From: DATMRF01 sp035566435
Lineage (GTDB): Bacteria; Verrucomicrobiota; Verrucomicrobiia; Limisphaerales; UBA8199
Direction: 5' to 3'
Length of the DNA: 64,000 nt
Assembly (NCBI GenBank): GCA_035566435.1
Contig: DATMRF010000106.1
Location: 74,702-138,701 of the forward strand
The stretch's first letter is position 1. Every line of letters starts with the position of its first letter. The notes under the pieces are model-generated. The model did not search any database, was not told where the DNA came from, and worked only from the letters and a program-made list of their open reading frames with translations. Below, one piece after another: positions 63,887 through 64,000 of this stretch. Both the position numbers and the translations under genes were made by a program.

Positions 63887-64000
63887 TTAAGTGCACACCC
63901 AGAGCTCATCCCAATGGTTATTGCGGCGCGCTTCATCTAACGCGCTGAGATTGAGAAAGCCCGCCCGGTTCCAACTCTGACCGGGGCGCTTAAAGCGGCA
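63887..64000 (-). CDS. C-terminal end of a probable transposase, cut by window edge
   Basis: The last 37 codons of a minus-strand frame end in TAA at 63887-63889. Residues CRFKRPGQSWNRAGFLNLSA, LDEARRNNHWDELW resemble the end of ISKra4-type transposases (R-x-x-G-Q-x-W, then L-x-A-x-x-N-x-x-WDELW). The rest is outside the window. The family name is from memory. Confidence 0.45.
   Translation of the reverse strand, partial: CRFKRPGQSWNRAGFLNLSALDEARRNNHWDELWVCT

Overview
This window looks like the chromosome of a verrucomicrobial bacterium, probably from the Pedosphaera/Limisphaerales side of the phylum. The assignment is an inference. It rests on a pseudopilin with the IELLVVIAIIAILAAMLLP start, a DUF1552/DUF1592 cytochrome-type pair, secreted Gfo/Idh/MocA, enolase-superfamily, aldo/keto reductase and amidohydrolase proteins (several with Tat signals), VCBS and beta-helix proteins with the C-terminal signature usual in this group, and a high-GC genome with many dispersed short repeats. 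There is no rRNA operon, CRISPR array or intact prophage. One tRNA-Val(TAC) is present.

Layout. 1-8.4 kb: a serine hydrolase cut by the window edge, an orphan gene, an ECF-type sigma factor overlapping a membrane partner, a decayed tail-fibre (S74-type) remnant, a secreted amidohydrolase and two secreted adhesin-like proteins lying between direct copies of a dispersed repeat. 8.6-12.7 kb: an accessory patch, less GC-rich, with a NUDIX-like protein, a MazG-like protein, a tiny basic protein, an Orc1/Cdc6-like AAA ATPase and a dead IS1-type transposase. 12.9-23.2 kb: methyltransferase, pseudopilin, GH25 lysozyme-like protein, DUF1552 and DUF1592 proteins split by a four-helix-bundle cassette, and an enolase-superfamily enzyme. 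23.4-26 kb: tRNA, moaE, moaD, hpt, GNAT, dUTPase.

26.3-37.8 kb is the most interesting block. Eight co-directional genes encode an ABC-2 permease with an EF-hand loop, three SPFH (HflK/HflC-like) proteins, a metal P-type ATPase, an ABC ATPase, a second permease and a membrane-anchored helical-repeat protein. It reads like one membrane machine. 38-46 kb: rimO with a repeat-encoded insertion, MFS transporter, nuclease-helicase fusion, aldo/keto reductase, SGNH hydrolase, PadR/HAAS regulatory pair with a visible operator. 46.9-64 kb: two lipoproteins, oxidoreductase, VCBS protein, DUF192 lipoprotein, a large putative glycosidase-like protein, YebC, DedA, an HtrA-like protease, MsrA, GAPDH, a FucP-like transporter, a ThDP enzyme, a small secreted protein and the tail of a transposase.

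The other theme is repeats. Degenerate 7-8 bp short tandem repeats, often as inverted pairs, occur in at least nine places, each with its own unit. One pair frames a four-helix-bundle gene, one forms a long hairpin between moaE and moaD, and one lies in frame inside rimO. Two larger palindromes, one inverted repeat and a three-copy dispersed element add to this. Coordinates of start codons are my choice where upstream in-frame starts exist; reasons are given per entry.
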